DNA of 64,000 nucleotides from contig NC_048539.1 in NCBI RefSeq assembly GCF_902806685.2, forward strand, positions 1,872,501-1,936,500, in the 5' to 3' direction. Both the position numbers and the translations under genes were made by a program. Each line of letters begins with the position of its first letter. The first letter of the stretch is position 1. The notes beneath the pieces are model-generated. The model did not search any database, was not told the DNA's origin, and saw only the letters and a program-made list of their open reading frames with translations. Source of the DNA: Maniola hyperantus (Eukaryota; Arthropoda; Insecta; Lepidoptera; Nymphalidae). Positions 28,664-38,930 of the stretch are shown here, one piece after another.

Positions 28664-29000
28664 TCAAGCAAATAGTATACTTAGTAAGTAGTTTTTTAGT
28701 AGTCGATGGAAAAATAAATGAACTGCAAAAACTGCAAATACCGTGTTTCGCACTCAGAATTCGCACTCTTTTCTAAAGGAAATATAATTTCGCCAATTAT
28801 CCGTCGGTGCATTAAAATTTTTCTATTCATCGGCCAATAAGAACACTTCGATAACACCTTATTTGTATTCGACGCTCATAACTTCGCCAGAAGGCTTAGG
28901 CTGTGGTCCGAGTGAAAAACATTCCGCGGTAACTTTTTAAAATCCCATACAAATGATAAAGGCAAGAATCTCAATGGGCATTAACAAATTCATGTTTTTA
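28664..29000. other. Unassigned; short interspersed segment
   Basis: At 28935-28995, AATCCCATACAAATGATAAA and TCTCAATGGGCATTAACAA match segments at 35140-35216 and 40955-41030. That makes a small repeat with three copies; its class is unknown. Confidence 0.4.
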
Positions 29001-29168
29001 TATTTTCGCTATACTTGTGCTATAAGACATTAATATACCTGCCAAATTTCATGATTCTGGGTCAACGGGAAGTACCCTATAGGTTTTGGTTCCCTTGACG
29101 GGTCTTAACCGACGGACGAACAGTGGAGGCTTAGTGATAGGGTATTTTCGGGTACGGAACCCTAAAAA
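29001..29168 (+). repeat. Family B 3' fragment
   Basis: ACTTGTGCTATAAGACATTA, AATTTCATGATTCTGGGTC and GGGTACGGAACCCTAAAAAA. The CAGA tract is replaced by CTTGACGGGTCTTAACCGAC. Confidence 0.6.
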
Positions 29169-29418
29169 ACGTGAGCGAGTATCGCTTATGCGAGCGTAAC
29201 AATATGCAGCCGGCCTTATTCTGAGTGCCTCCATACGTTCTTTTGTCGAACCTGCGATTTAAGTTACATTCTATAGTGCGATTCAAGTGAGATTTCCGCA
29301 CGTATGCTCAATGATATAGAGTGTTTCTACACAGATAAATGCTGCTTAGTAACTTATGTATAAGAAAAAATAACTTAAGCACGTATCGCATAGCATTCGA
29401 AATATCATTTATTGAGAA

Positions 29419-29644
29419 CTAGCTGATGCCCACGACTTCGTCCGCGTGAAATTAGGTTTTTAAAAATCCCGCGGGAAATATTTGATTTTCCGGGATTAAA
29501 AGCCTATGTCTTAATCCAGGGTATAATCTATCTCCATTCCAAATTCCATCGAAATCCGTTCAGCCGTTTTTGCGTGATTGAGTAACAAACATCCAAACAT
29601 CTAAACATCCAAACATCCACACTTTCACATTTATAATATTAGTA
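29419..29644 (-). mobile_element. Helitron-like family F copy
   Basis: CTAGCTGATGCCCACGACTT at the CTAG end, then CCGGGATTAAAAGCCTATGT, AATCCGTTCAGCCGTTTTTG, ACATCCAAACAT repeats and TTTATAATATTAGTA at the other end. Confidence 0.65.
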
Positions 29645-29727
29645 GAAGTAGATAGACTAGTAGAAGTAGATGGTAGATAGAAGTAGAAGTAGATACTAGA
29701 AGTAGAATTAGTAGAAAGTAGAATTCT
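29645..29727. repeat. TAGAAG-type local amplification
   Basis: Irregular repeats of GTAGAAGTAGA and TAGATA directly adjoin the family F 5' end. Confidence 0.75.
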
Positions 29728-30105
29728 TCATAGACCAGCGGGGTGATTCGCTAACTCAGTGTCTAACATTGAATGATAGCCACCGAGCACATCTGACATC
29801 GGTTGTAGATAACCATAATTTTAATATTTTTTTTAAACAGTTTCAAATTCTGGAACATTTAAGTCCTGTTACTCTTGTGAGCTTCTGTGAACGTTTCATT
29901 GTAAACTCGGTCCGTTGTTAGAGGAATGCTAACTTTGTTAGCATACTGCAAGTTGTTCTAGGCTATGTACACAGACGATTAATGTAGCTGAGTATATTTG
30001 CGGTTTCTCTTCCTCGTCTCGTCATTATACTGGTCGTTGTTAAATTGAAAATAGTTACACTGTACTGGCTCATGAGTGTAAGTTACGAGCTAAAAGCGTG
30101 ATAGG
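29728..30105. other. Unassigned sequence
   Basis: No gene or named repeat recognised. Confidence 0.35.
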
Positions 30106-30274
30106 TATAAGTCTCGCAAATTGCTATTGCGCTGGAACCATGTCTCATTACTATCGAAATGACGTCGTTTGTCGTATATTTTAATTAAAAATATACCATC
30201 AGCTCGAATCTTCAGTCTATTGCTGACGTCACTTAAATGGCGGCCAGGTGCATTAGCAATTTGCGAGACTTATA
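30106..30274. mobile_element. MITE family C, copy 3
   Basis: TATAAGTCTCGCAAATTGCT ... AGCAATTTGCGAGACTTATA. The GCTGACGTCAC and AAATGGCGGCC interior motifs are kept. Each end carries the same change (C to T / G to A) relative to copies 1 and 2. Confidence 0.8.
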
Positions 30275-30316
30275 TTGGAGTTATTTACGTCATTGTGGCA
30301 AAATACGAAATAGAAT

Positions 30317-30480
30317 TACAGTACACGGCAGAAAATAATGTACCTACATCGACCATTAGAATGAGATTTCGACTTTGTAGAGCGTTATCTCTGTCGCTCA
30401 TACCTATGAGACATTTTGTCGGTCTGAACGACAGAGACAATGCTTTACAAAACCGCTATCTCTACCTCAAGGTCTATTAA
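30317..30480. mobile_element. MITE family D copy, right end altered
   Basis: TACAGTACACGGCAGAAAAT at the left, interior GAGATTTCGACTTTGTAGAG and CTCATACCTATGAGACATTT. The expected right terminus is replaced by sequence leading into the perfect palindrome at 30489. Confidence 0.65.
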
Positions 30481-30488
30481 GGTCCTCA

Positions 30489-30557
30489 AATTAGATACAG
30501 TACGCGTCAGAAATTAATGTACATTACATTAATTTCTGACGCGTACTGTATCTAATT
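30489..30557. repeat. Perfect 33-bp inverted repeat, 3-nt loop
   Basis: Left arm 30489-30521 and right arm 30525-30557 are exact inverted complements around CAT. The arms contain a family D-like end (GATACAGTACGCGTCAGAAA). Confidence 0.9.
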
Positions 30558-30612
30558 ACGGTACTAAATCCATCCCTCTAACTAACTTGTCCATTTTATA
30601 AATAGGTATCCA

Positions 30613-30825
30613 TTTTTAGGGTTCCGTACCTCAAAAGGAAAACGGAACCCTTATAGGATCACTTTGTTGTCTGTCTGTCTGTCAAGAAACCTACAGGGTA
30701 CTTCCTGTTGACCTAGAATCATGAAATTTGGCAGGTAGGTAGATCTTATAGCTGACATTTAGGAAAAAATCTGAAAACCGTGAATTTAGGGTTATATCAC
30801 ACTAAAAAAATTAAATTGTGGGCAT
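30613..30825 (-). repeat. Family B repeat, first half (interrupted copy)
   Basis: TTTTTAGGGTTCCGTACCTC through CTGTCTGTCTGTCAAGAAAC to TTAAATTGTGG, then broken by an insertion. The copy resumes at 31405. Confidence 0.7.
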
Positions 30826-31404
30826 TATTATTATTATTTATTTATTTATTATTTAATTAGAACGGCCATAAAGCCCAATTACACTAATTAAACTACAAGT
30901 ACTAAATAACATAAACATACTTACAAAAATTGTTAAAATTATAAATTTTAGAAAGCAAAATTATAAAAGAGATTGCCATTTTCTTAGGAGCTTTGCCCCC
31001 CCCCTATGTCACCATGTTATGTCACCATGGTTTTAATTTTATTTTGTAGACAAATAATTAACTTTTTATATTCTGCAAACGATTTTTATTTATTCACCCT
31101 GGTTATAAAGAAATCTTATTTTTTATATTGCTGATATTGAGGTTATATTTAATTAATACTTCTCCAAAATAAATGCATGTTTACGATTCTAACTGTAATT
31201 GTGGATATTTTCAATAATAGAGTGAAAAAAAGTCGTTATATAACATAATCGTAAAAAAATAACACATTAAAAAAAAAAAAATTAAGTTTTGACACGACGC
31301 CACAAAAGAGGGCCCGTTCACGGGCGATCTCCTTTTCACAAAAGAGCAAGATCTGACCCATGAGGTCAGCCCATTTGTCAGCAAATGTGTCACAGCGAGG
31401 GGAC
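30826..31404 (-). mobile_element. Insertion with (TAA/TAAA) tail, class uncertain
   Basis: 579 bp splitting a family B copy. On the minus strand it ends in TAATAAATAAATAAATAATA-type repeats, the signature of a retroposed element. The 5' side holds short protein-like text (ADKWADLMGQILLFCEKEI) and a T-rich block. The flanks share (T/G)CAT. It resembles the tail style at 49767. Clade unknown. Confidence 0.45.
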
Positions 31405-31622
31405 TCATGAACTAATAATTAGTATTTTCAACTTTCGTAGTGAGATAACTATATTAAGTGGGGTATCATATGAAAGGTCTTCACCTGTACATTCTTAAAC
31501 AGATTTTTATTTATTTTTATGCATCATAGTTTTTGAATTATCGTGCAAAATTTCGAAAAATACGACTGTAGTACGGAACCCTCATTGCGCGAGCCTGACT
31601 CGCACTTGGCCGGTTTTTTATG
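31405..31622 (-). repeat. Family B repeat, second half
   Basis: TCATGAACTAATAATTAGTA through ATTATCGTGCAAAATTTCG to GACTCGCACTTGGCCGGTTT. Completes the copy begun at 30613. Confidence 0.7.
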
Positions 31623-31808
31623 TAAAACGACCGCATTGAAGAAGACGGCTGAATGCGGTTCCGATCCGGAAATTAGTATGGAGGAGCCGATGTTTATAAT
31701 AATAAACATGGCGTCCGGAAACATCGAGGTTTTCTTACGGGCGCGAGATAAAGTCGTAATTTTTATCATCTATTCAGACCACGTTGCCTAATATGATATT
31801 AATATTAA
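31623..31808. other. Unassigned sequence
   Basis: An 82-codon plus frame spans 31543-31791 but starts inside family B text, so it is not supported as a gene. Confidence 0.35.
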
Positions 31809-32056
31809 TCTAAATATATAAAAGGAAAAGGTGACTGACTGACTGACTGACTGAATGACTGACTGACTGACTGACTGATCTATCAACGCACAGCTTAAAC
31901 TACTGGACGGATCGGGCTGAAATTTGGCATGCAGATAGCTATTATGACGTAGGCATCCGCTAAGAAAGGATTTTTGAAAATTCAACCCCTAAGGGGGTGA
32001 AATAGGGGTTTGAAATTTGTGTAGTCCACGCGGACGAAGTCGCGAGCATAAGCTAG
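31809..32056 (+). mobile_element. Helitron-like family A, tandem pair copy 1
   Basis: TCTAAATATATAAAAGGAAA ... GCGAGCATAAGCTAG, with nine to ten CTGA units (one variant CTGAATGA). A second copy follows directly. Confidence 0.8.
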
Positions 32057-32296
32057 TTAAGTAAAATATATAAAAGCAAAAGGTGACTGACTAACTGACT
32101 GACTGACTGACTGACTGATCTATCAACGCACAGCTCAAACTACTGGACGGATCGGGCTGAAATTTGGCATGCGGATAGCTATTATGACGTAGGCATCCGC
32201 TAAGAAAGGATTTTTGAAAATTCAACCTCTAAGGGGGTGAAATAGGGGTTTGAAATTTGTGTAGTCCACGCGGACGAAGTCGCGAGCATAAGCTAG
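32057..32296 (+). mobile_element. Helitron-like family A, tandem pair copy 2
   Basis: TTAAGTAAAATATATAAAAG ... GCGAGCATAAGCTAG. Beyond the microsatellite it differs from copy 1 at only a few positions (for example GCGGATAGC for GCAGATAGC, and ACCTCT for ACCCCT). Both CTAG ends are followed by TTAA. Confidence 0.75.
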
Positions 32297-32310
32297 TTAA
32301 TATTAAGTAA

Positions 32311-32547
32311 CTAGATGATGCCCGCGACTTCGCCCGTGTGGATTTAGGTTTTTAAAAAATCCCGTAGCAACTCTTTAATTTTCCGGGATAAAAAGTCCTT
32401 CCCCGGGATGCAAGATATCTCGATACCAAATTTCATCAAAATCGGTCGAACGGATGTGCCGTGAAAAGCTAGCAGACAGACAGGTAGACATAAAGACTGA
32501 CAGATAGACAGACAGACACACGTTCGCATTAATAATATTAGTATGGA
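32311..32547 (-). mobile_element. Helitron-like family F, full copy
   Basis: CTAGATGATGCCCGCGACTT at the CTAG end; AATTTTCCGGGATAAAAAGT, CCCCGGGATGCAAGATATC and a CAGACAGA tract; the other end is ATAATATTAGTATGGA (TCCATACTAATATT in element sense). It ends GA (TC). Confidence 0.7.
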
Positions 32548-32997
32548 TGTTTTTTGAAGTACTGATTGTAAGCTAAGATTGTGTCATTTAGTTATTTTTA
32601 GTCCTGTATTTCTATATACTACAGAGTGTCTACGTAGGGGCTACAATTATTGTTAGCTACGTAGTTTCGTAGAATTGCTACGCCAAATCTGCTTAACTTT
32701 TCCATTATTTTATGATAATCTTTAATAACTTTGTTCTTTTCCTAGAATTTTCCATAAATTATATTCATAATAATAACACGTTATACGTAGTTAATCCCCA
32801 CGTCTTTAGTAATTCGCCAAGAACTTTGCAGCGGCGTTAGAAGCTTACATATTCTACGGAAATTCAGGTTAAAGTTCTAAGCGTTGTCATAATTTATGTA
32901 CCTAGTTTAGAGCGATGATGCATGTTATGGTATACAATTAGCAAGGATTATGTGATACGTGAAGCCGTAATGATGTTGGTATCCTATTCAGGAGGTC
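32548..32997. other. Unassigned AT-rich sequence
   Basis: No gene or named repeat recognised. Confidence 0.35.
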
Positions 32998-33184
32998 TAT
33001 AGTTGGATAGACGTTGGGGTCCCAAGGAATGGCGCCCTCGCACCGGAAGACACAGCGTTGGAAGACCCCCACTAGGTGGACGGACGACATCAGACGAGTC
33101 GCGACAGCCGCTGGATCCAGGGGGTGCAAGACCGTGGCGTGTGGAAGTCCCTACAAGAGACCTATGTCCAGCAGTGGACGTCTG
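32998..33184 (+). mobile_element. RTE-type LINE 3' end
   Basis: Plus-strand C-terminal coding remnant (RTGRHSVGRPPLGG, KRPMSSSGR and PTRWTDDIRRVA in two frames) ending at the usual AGCAGTGGACGTCTGA. No (GATGAT)n tail follows here. Confidence 0.65.
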
Positions 33185-33285
33185 AACTTCTTACTTGCAT
33201 ACTTTAACATTTTGAGTATGTAGGAAACCTTCATGCCTAAGAATAGGATGGGTGATGAGATGATTATGGTGGTAGGTTGATGACC

Positions 33286-33525
33286 ATCATCATCTCAATC
33301 CATCACCGGCTCACTACTGAGAACGGGTCTCCTCTCAGAATAACAAGGGTTAAGTCAAAGTCTACCACAGCTTGCCAAGTGTGGATTGGCAGACTTCACA
33401 CACCTTTGAGCAGATTATGAAGAACTCTCAGCTTAACAAGTTTTCTCACGATGTTTTTCTTTACTGTTAAATAAAGCAAGTAATATTTAATTAAATTAAA
33501 ACGTACATAACTCCGAAAATTAGAG
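33286..33525 (-). mobile_element. SINE-1 fragment (tail and body)
   Basis: CATCATCTCAATCCATCACC, GCTCACTACTGAGAACGGGT and GTGTGGATTGGCAGACTTCA match minus-strand SINE-1. The head is missing. Confidence 0.7.
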
Positions 33526-33532
33526 ATTTAGT

Positions 33533-33757
33533 TCATTTATTCAGCCCTTGACTGCAATCTCACCTGGTGATAAGTGATGATGCAGTCTAAGATGGAAACA
33601 GACCAACCAGGAAGGGGTATGGCAGTTTTTAATAAACCCATGCCCCTTTGGTTTCTATACGGCATCGTACCGGAACGCCAAATCGCTTGGCGGCATGACT
33701 TTTTTGGTGGAGTGGTAACTAGCCTCCCACCAGACCAGCTCTACGCTCGCTACGCTT
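33533..33757 (-). mobile_element. SINE-2, 3' two-thirds
   Basis: Minus-strand SINE-2 body and end: GGTCTGGTGGGAGGCTAGTT, GCGTTCCGGTACGATGCCGT and GTGAGATTGCAGTCAAGGGC. It lacks the tRNA head and the poly(A). Confidence 0.75.
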
Positions 33758-33802
33758 GAGATATGTTGTGGCCGTATGGTAATAATTAACCCGGCCGTAT
33801 TA

Positions 33803-33873
33803 CACGCTCTACAAAGCCGAATTGTCATTCTAAAGGCCGATGTACATTACTTTTAGCGCGTACTGTACATAAG
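33803..33873. mobile_element. MITE family D fragment
   Basis: ACGCTCTACAAAGCCGAATT, AAGGCCGATGTACATTACTT and TAGCGCGTACTGTA: the right part of family D. Confidence 0.6.
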
Positions 33874-34155
33874 TATGAACTCGACACTAGCGAAAGCTAG
33901 TCTCAAGTCCATCCGGTGTTCAGCTAATGTAAACTAAGCATAGCTATAGCAAACTGAGACCTCTGTATTGTGTGCTCTGTGGCCGGGGTGTGTACGGCTC
34001 TGTGACGCGTGCTCGTGTACGCATGCGTGAGCCGACGCGAAGCGGGTGAGTAGGGTGCCCTCAGTTCTTATTGCGAGCTTTGACAGATGATTCAAAGTCG
34101 AATTTAAATTGGTCCCTTTTTTGGGACAGCTTTGCACCACAGACACGCATTCTGT
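33874..34155. other. Unassigned sequence
   Basis: A 70-codon minus frame (33934-34146) shows no domain. No repeat named. Confidence 0.35.
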
Positions 34156-34442
34156 ACCCGTAGTACAAGATTTTACGTCTCACCAAACCAAACCAAATTC
34201 GAGAGTCGAAATACTTCCGCGTTACAGTAAAATGGACCTAAACAGCCTTGAATTGACGTCAAATATTCAATGCCACTGATTTTAATTTCGCAATGTTTCC
34301 GCTTGGAGCGCTGGCTGTAGAAGTGTAGACAAACTTGAGCTTTAAAATAAGGCATTTAAGATCCAGTTTACTGTAACGCGGAAGTATTTCGACTCTCGAA
34401 TTTGGTTTGGTTTGGTGAGACGTAAAATCTTGTACTACGGGT
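34156..34442. mobile_element. Long-TIR MITE, second copy (inverted)
   Basis: Ends ACCCGTAGTACAAGATTTTA and its inverted complement. The interior is the reverse complement of 9929-10217 with very few differences. No clear target duplication (left TTCTGT, right ACGGGT). Confidence 0.8.
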
Positions 34443-35139
34443 ACGGGTTTATGCCAGACAAGATTAATTTTACTGTAATTCCATGCAATTCGGCTGGTAC
34501 TCATGCATATTATGACGATAACAACTTTTATAACTATTTGAATCGTTATATCTCAGAAACGGTGGCTCGTAAGAAAAAAAGTATTGATATATTTTTTTAT
34601 AGATAATTTTATGATCTACAATTTTTGTCTGAGGTACTTTTATGATAAAACTTACCGTTTTGCTGAAAATCGCGAAAAACTCATTTTTTGACCTTTGACC
34701 TTGAATAAAAATTTTTCCTTACAGGGAACTTCTAGACATTGTTTATAATTATATTTTGAACAATTTCACTGAAATTCAGCTTGTTGGGACTTTATGTAAC
34801 TTCACTCTCATTTTTTGGTCTAAATTGACCGGACTATGGGAAGATCGCCGCCTCTATACACGTACAGTCGTACGCCATCTATCGGAGCTAAGTAATGGCG
34901 GTGGTTTTCTCAGTTGAGATGCATGGAAAGCCGTACTTATTAGTTAGTATTTGCGATCTTTTTGTCTTCATTTTTTTTTCTTTGTTGTGTTTTTTTTCTG
35001 TAAGTTTGTTTGGTGTTGTTGTGTTTTGTATAATTGTAAACTGTGCGCTATGGTCCCAAATAAAAGATTATTGCTATTATTAAATTGTACTCTTTTTGAT
35101 GACCTCCCTGCCCCACCCTATCCGAGGAAAGAAGCTCGT
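34443..35139. other. Unassigned; AT-rich repeat-like text
   Basis: TATCTCAGAAACGGTGGCTC, TTATGATCTACAATTTTTGT and TTTTTGACCTTTGACCTTG resemble text I associate with dispersed insect repeats, but there is no second copy here to confirm it. Two overlapping plus frames at 34895-35274 lack domains. Confidence 0.3.
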
Positions 35140-35217
35140 ATAGCGTTCTGTCTGTTTAGTAATCCCATACAAATGACAAAGACAAAAACTCAGTGGACGT
35201 TAACCATTTTGATGCAC

Positions 35218-35440
35218 CATTATCATCATCATCATCATCATCATCAACCAATGGACGTCCACTGCTGGACATAGGTCTCTTGTAGGAACTTCCACACGCC
35301 ACGGTCTTGCGCCGCCTGAATCCAGCGGCTCCCTGCGACTCGTCTGATGTCGTCCGTCCACCTAGTGGGGGTCTTCCAACGCTGCGTCTTCCGGTGCGAG
35401 GTCGCCATTCCAGCACCTTGGGACCCCAACGTCTATCGAT
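35218..35440 (-). mobile_element. RTE-type LINE 3' end
   Basis: (CATCAT)n at 35221-35247 is the tail on the minus strand. The upstream coding remnant reads GSQGAGMATSHRKTQRWKTP in one frame and EWRPRTGRRSVGRPP in another. About 220 bp, dead. Confidence 0.75.
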
Positions 35441-36325
35441 ATTGATTCACCAACCAATCACAAACTATGTTTTCGAATTGAATTTCGACTGTTTTTTGAA
35501 AACATTTTCGAATTGAATTTCGAATGTTTTTGACAACCATAGTTTTTGATTCTCCACTCAAAATGGTTAACAGTGAGTTTTTTGTCTTTCTCATTTTTAT
35601 GGGATAACGTACCTAACACAGACAGCCCAATACTAACTTCTCTCCGAAAATGTTCTATGCATTTTCGTGGGTATTATTTTCAAGTTAACGAGACTAAAAT
35701 AAAAAGTGAAATCGTGACGTAGAGTCCCGTAACTGTAAATCTAATTATTGTCACTCTAACTGCAGCCTCCAGTACCCGAGGAGGTTTCATATTGACCTAT
35801 ACGTATTACGAGTACTCTACGGTCTTTCAGGTTGTGCGAGCGGGACAGGCTACATTACAACCCTTAAGTTACCAAAGTGTGAAAGTGACAGAGTTATACA
35901 CGGCCGGGTCTACACTGTTCAGTGTGTTCCGAACTCCGGCGAAAGACACTACGAATACATAGACGTCTTTACACGAATACCGTATTCGTATATCGAATAC
36001 AAAATATCGCGTGTGGGAGACAGTATCCTTAGAAACGAAACTGTGTTGTGTATAGCATTGTGTCTGTATAATATACGGTATATTTGTGTATAAGTGTAGT
36101 GTGTGTTGTGTATTTTTGATCAGAAGTCTACGCAGGGACGCAATTGCACTATGTGAGTAAATTTTACGGTTATGTATGTACTGTCATATAAATTCAGAAA
36201 CCAATCTCGGGTAAATTGGACAGGCAATAGGCACATTCTCTCGTTTTTGGTGTCACCTAATAAATAAATACATAAAAAGGTATAAAAAGGGATGTGCCAA
36301 ATAGGTTGTGTACCAATATTAATGA
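35441..36325. other. Least repeat-like stretch; possible host sequence
   Basis: No repeat family is recognised apart from a small internal duplication (TTTTCGAATTGAATTTCGA twice at 35475-35525). TGTTCAGTGTGTTCC near 35919 contains an arthropod initiator-like TCAGT, and the GT-rich 36040-36110 would fit a 5' UTR. There is no coding support. Confidence 0.25.
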
Positions 36326-36544
36326 CTAGCTTATGCCCGCGACTTCGTCCGCGTGGACTACTCAAATTTCAAACCCCTATTTTACCCCTTAGGGGCAGAA
36401 TTTTCAAAAATCCTTTCTGGGCGGATGCCTACGTCATAATAGCTATCCGCATGCCAAATTTCAGCCCGATCCGTCCAGTAGTTTCGGTTGTGCGTTGATA
36501 GATCAGTCAGTCAGTCAGTCACCTTTTCCTTTTATATATTTAGA
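36326..36544 (-). mobile_element. Helitron-like family A, tandem pair (left)
   Basis: CTAGCTTATGCCCGCGACTT ... CCTTTTATATATTTAGA, four CAGT units. The next copy starts at the following base. Confidence 0.75.
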
Positions 36545-36764
36545 CTAACTTATGCCCGCGATTTCGTCCGCGTGGACAAAACGAATTTCAAACCCCTATT
36601 TCACCCCCTTAGGGGTTGAATTTTCAAAAATCCTTTCTTAGCGGATGCCTACATCATAATAGCTATCTGCATGCCAAATTTCAGCCCGATCCGTCCAGTA
36701 GTTTGAGCTGTGTGTTGATAGATCAGTCAGTCAGTCAGTCACCTTTTATTTTTATATATTTAGA
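36545..36764 (-). mobile_element. Helitron-like family A, tandem pair (right)
   Basis: CTAACTTATGCCCGCGATTT ... TTTTTATATATTTAGA. CTAG is mutated to CTAA. In element sense the join reads TTAG directly followed by TCTAAA. Confidence 0.75.
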
Positions 36765-36952
36765 TTAAGGAACGTAAATTATAGGTGCCATTTTACTACT
36801 ACTAATTAGTACCAAAGATTTTGAGTGTAAGTTTTTGAACATCATGACATTAGTAGGCACCTAGTGCTTTTAAGAGTAGGTACTTTAAACTTATGTGGAA
36901 TATATTTTTATTCAAGTAAACTTTTACTTAATAGATACAGCCGCGTGTATTA

Positions 36953-37190
36953 CAAAAAACCGACCAAGTGTGAGTCGGGCTCGCGCAACGAGGGTTCCGT
37001 ACTACAGTCGTATTTTTTCGACATTTTGCACGATAACTCAAAAACTATGGTGCATTAAAATAAATGAAAATCTGTTTTAGAATGCACAGGTAAAGCCCTT
37101 ACATGTGATACCCCATTTAATATAGTTATCTTACTTCAAATAATAAAAATACTAATTATTAGTGCATGACCAAAATTTAATTTTTTTGTC
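36953..37190 (+). repeat. Family B repeat, 5' half
   Basis: AAAAAACCGACCAAGTGTGA, GAGGGTTCCGTACTACAGTC, TTTTGCACGATAACTCAAAA and ATTATTAGTGCATGACCAAA, then truncated. Confidence 0.65.
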
Positions 37191-37219
37191 AGCACATTCT
37201 TAGTGAAATACAATTACAA

Positions 37220-37508
37220 ATTCAATCCGAGTGACGTCACTGTCGGAATTAACATGGCGGCTACGGTATCATGCGTTTTGGATATTTGTAGAACAGGTAA
37301 CTGTGGAACCAACTCCCATCGGCGGTGTTCCCACTAGATTATAACATGGGGTTATTCAAGGGGCGGACCAACAAATTCCTAAAAGGCCGGCAACGCATCG
37401 GCAGCTCCTCTGGTGCTGCAAATGTTCATGGGCGGCTGTAATCACTTAACATCAGGTGACCCGCCTGCTCGTTTGCTCGCTATATCTACTAAAAAAAAAG
37501 GTAAAAAA
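37220..37508 (+). mobile_element. LINE/SINE 3' end with A-rich tail
   Basis: GGTTATTCAAGGGGCGGACC, AGGCCGGCAACGCATCGGCA, ACATCAGGTGACCCGCCTGC and TCGTTTGCTCGCTATATC, then A9-type tail. A common lepidopteran retroelement 3' end. The ATCAGGTGA word is shared with SINE-2. A family C-like motif pair (AGTGACGTCACTG, ACATGGCGGC) lies just upstream at 37230-37260. Confidence 0.5.
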
Positions 37509-38455
37509 AGTAAAATCTTGAAAATGAATATTATAAACATTTATTATAATATAATTTTATGAACTGATATCATATCCCTACATCATATTCATAAAATTTA
37601 AGATTTTTCTCGCTTGGTGTAAAATACCGTATTTACATACACCACGAAAACAGGAAGGCAAGTAATACAAAAGGGATTATACTTATCTCTCAAAATTGCC
37701 TAGAGCATCCAACTATGACTAACACCCTTACGAATAGAGGTAAATCAAATTAGATTCGCTTCACCAGATCTAAGCGTGAGTCACTGAGTCCAATATAACT
37801 TCTCTGTGAGTAGTAGTTCAATGCTTCAATAGCACTACACTATTCAGCTAAGTATATAGCACTATCAATAAAAGGAGACCGACAATCTCCCATACATCGT
37901 TGGGCCCAGAAATTGATGAACCGTTACAATTTCTCAGTGTCATTTGTTTGATAAAAATATCTCTTTTAGAATGTTTTAGTTTATGTTTGAGTGACAATTA
38001 TAATAAAAATATCCCATATATTTTTATTATAATTGTCAAATCCATGGTTCGGTTATGTTAGATAATGTGTTATTTGAACAATATTTTTGTAATAATTATC
38101 AATCGAGTAGTAATAATTAGAAGACAAGCGAACTGTTTAGATTCGTTTCCATTAAGTACATAAAAATAATCCAACATAAAATAATACCAAATTCTTACTG
38201 TACACCATCCCACTATACAATTATAGTAATAATCTCAATTAAAACATAGACATTTCCATTAATATTCTTCTATTTTGAATTATTACTACCTATTGGGATT
38301 TTGATTTAATCATAAAGTAAAGGATCTTTTTTTTCTGTTACAAGTTTTTCTGTAGCTTTGGCAAATAACTTGAACACTTGTACAGTAATAATGTACAATG
38401 TAAGAACTTACAGCAAGTCAACTTCTGCAAAATAATGTATACTTATATCTAGCGT
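37509..38455. other. Unassigned AT-rich sequence with one palindrome
   Basis: No gene recognised. The perfect inverted repeat at 37992-38038 is listed separately. Confidence 0.4.
37992..38038. repeat. Perfect 21-bp inverted repeat, 5-nt loop
   Basis: TGACAATTATAATAAAAATA(T) and its exact inverted complement around CCCAT. Confidence 0.9.
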
Positions 38456-38456
38456 A

Positions 38457-38720
38457 TGCTCGCGACTTCATCCGCGTGGACTACATAAACTTCAAACCCC
38501 TATTTTACCCCCTGTAGTGTGTTTGTTTGTTGGTTTATTGGTTTGTTGGTTTGTCCTTCAATCACGTCGCAACGGTGCAACGGATTGACGTGATTTTTAT
38601 GGGTATAGATAAAGATCTGGAGAGTGTCATAGGCTACTTTTTAACCCGGAAAATCAAAGGGTTCACACGGGATTTTCAAAAACCTAATTCCACGCGGATG
38701 AAGTCGCGGGCATCAGCTAG
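38457..38720. mobile_element. Helitron-like chimera with two inverted 3' ends
   Basis: Left: CTAGCGTATGCTCGCGACTT and about 55 bp of family A in minus sense. Right: family F in plus sense from GTTTGTTTGTTGG to GATGAAGTCGCGGGCATCAG plus CTAG. The unit therefore begins CTAG and ends CTAG, with the hairpin regions facing outward. Confidence 0.65.
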
Positions 38721-38930
38721 TATTAAATACTATCCAAAGAGCCCTTTATGGAATAACTCTAATACATATTGGCTGCCAGTCAAACAGAATATCAATATAC
38801 GCAATATCCGATTTCAAAGAGGAAAAAACCCAACACGTCCTTATAGTAGGGGAGCCCAAGATGCTAAATAGGGATTTACTCGAGCGTCGTGGGGACCCAT
38901 TGGATTGTGAAGATTAGGTGCCAAAAAATA
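38721..38930. other. Unassigned sequence
   Basis: Short segment with no named repeat. CCCTTTATGG and GGGGAGCCCAAGATGC echo text at 39535-39550 (CTCTTGGGCTCCCCTACC) in inverted form. Confidence 0.3.

Noticed and set aside
37992..38038. Annotating the perfect palindrome as a microRNA gene
   Set aside because: Perfect arms without bulges, a short loop and no conservation evidence.
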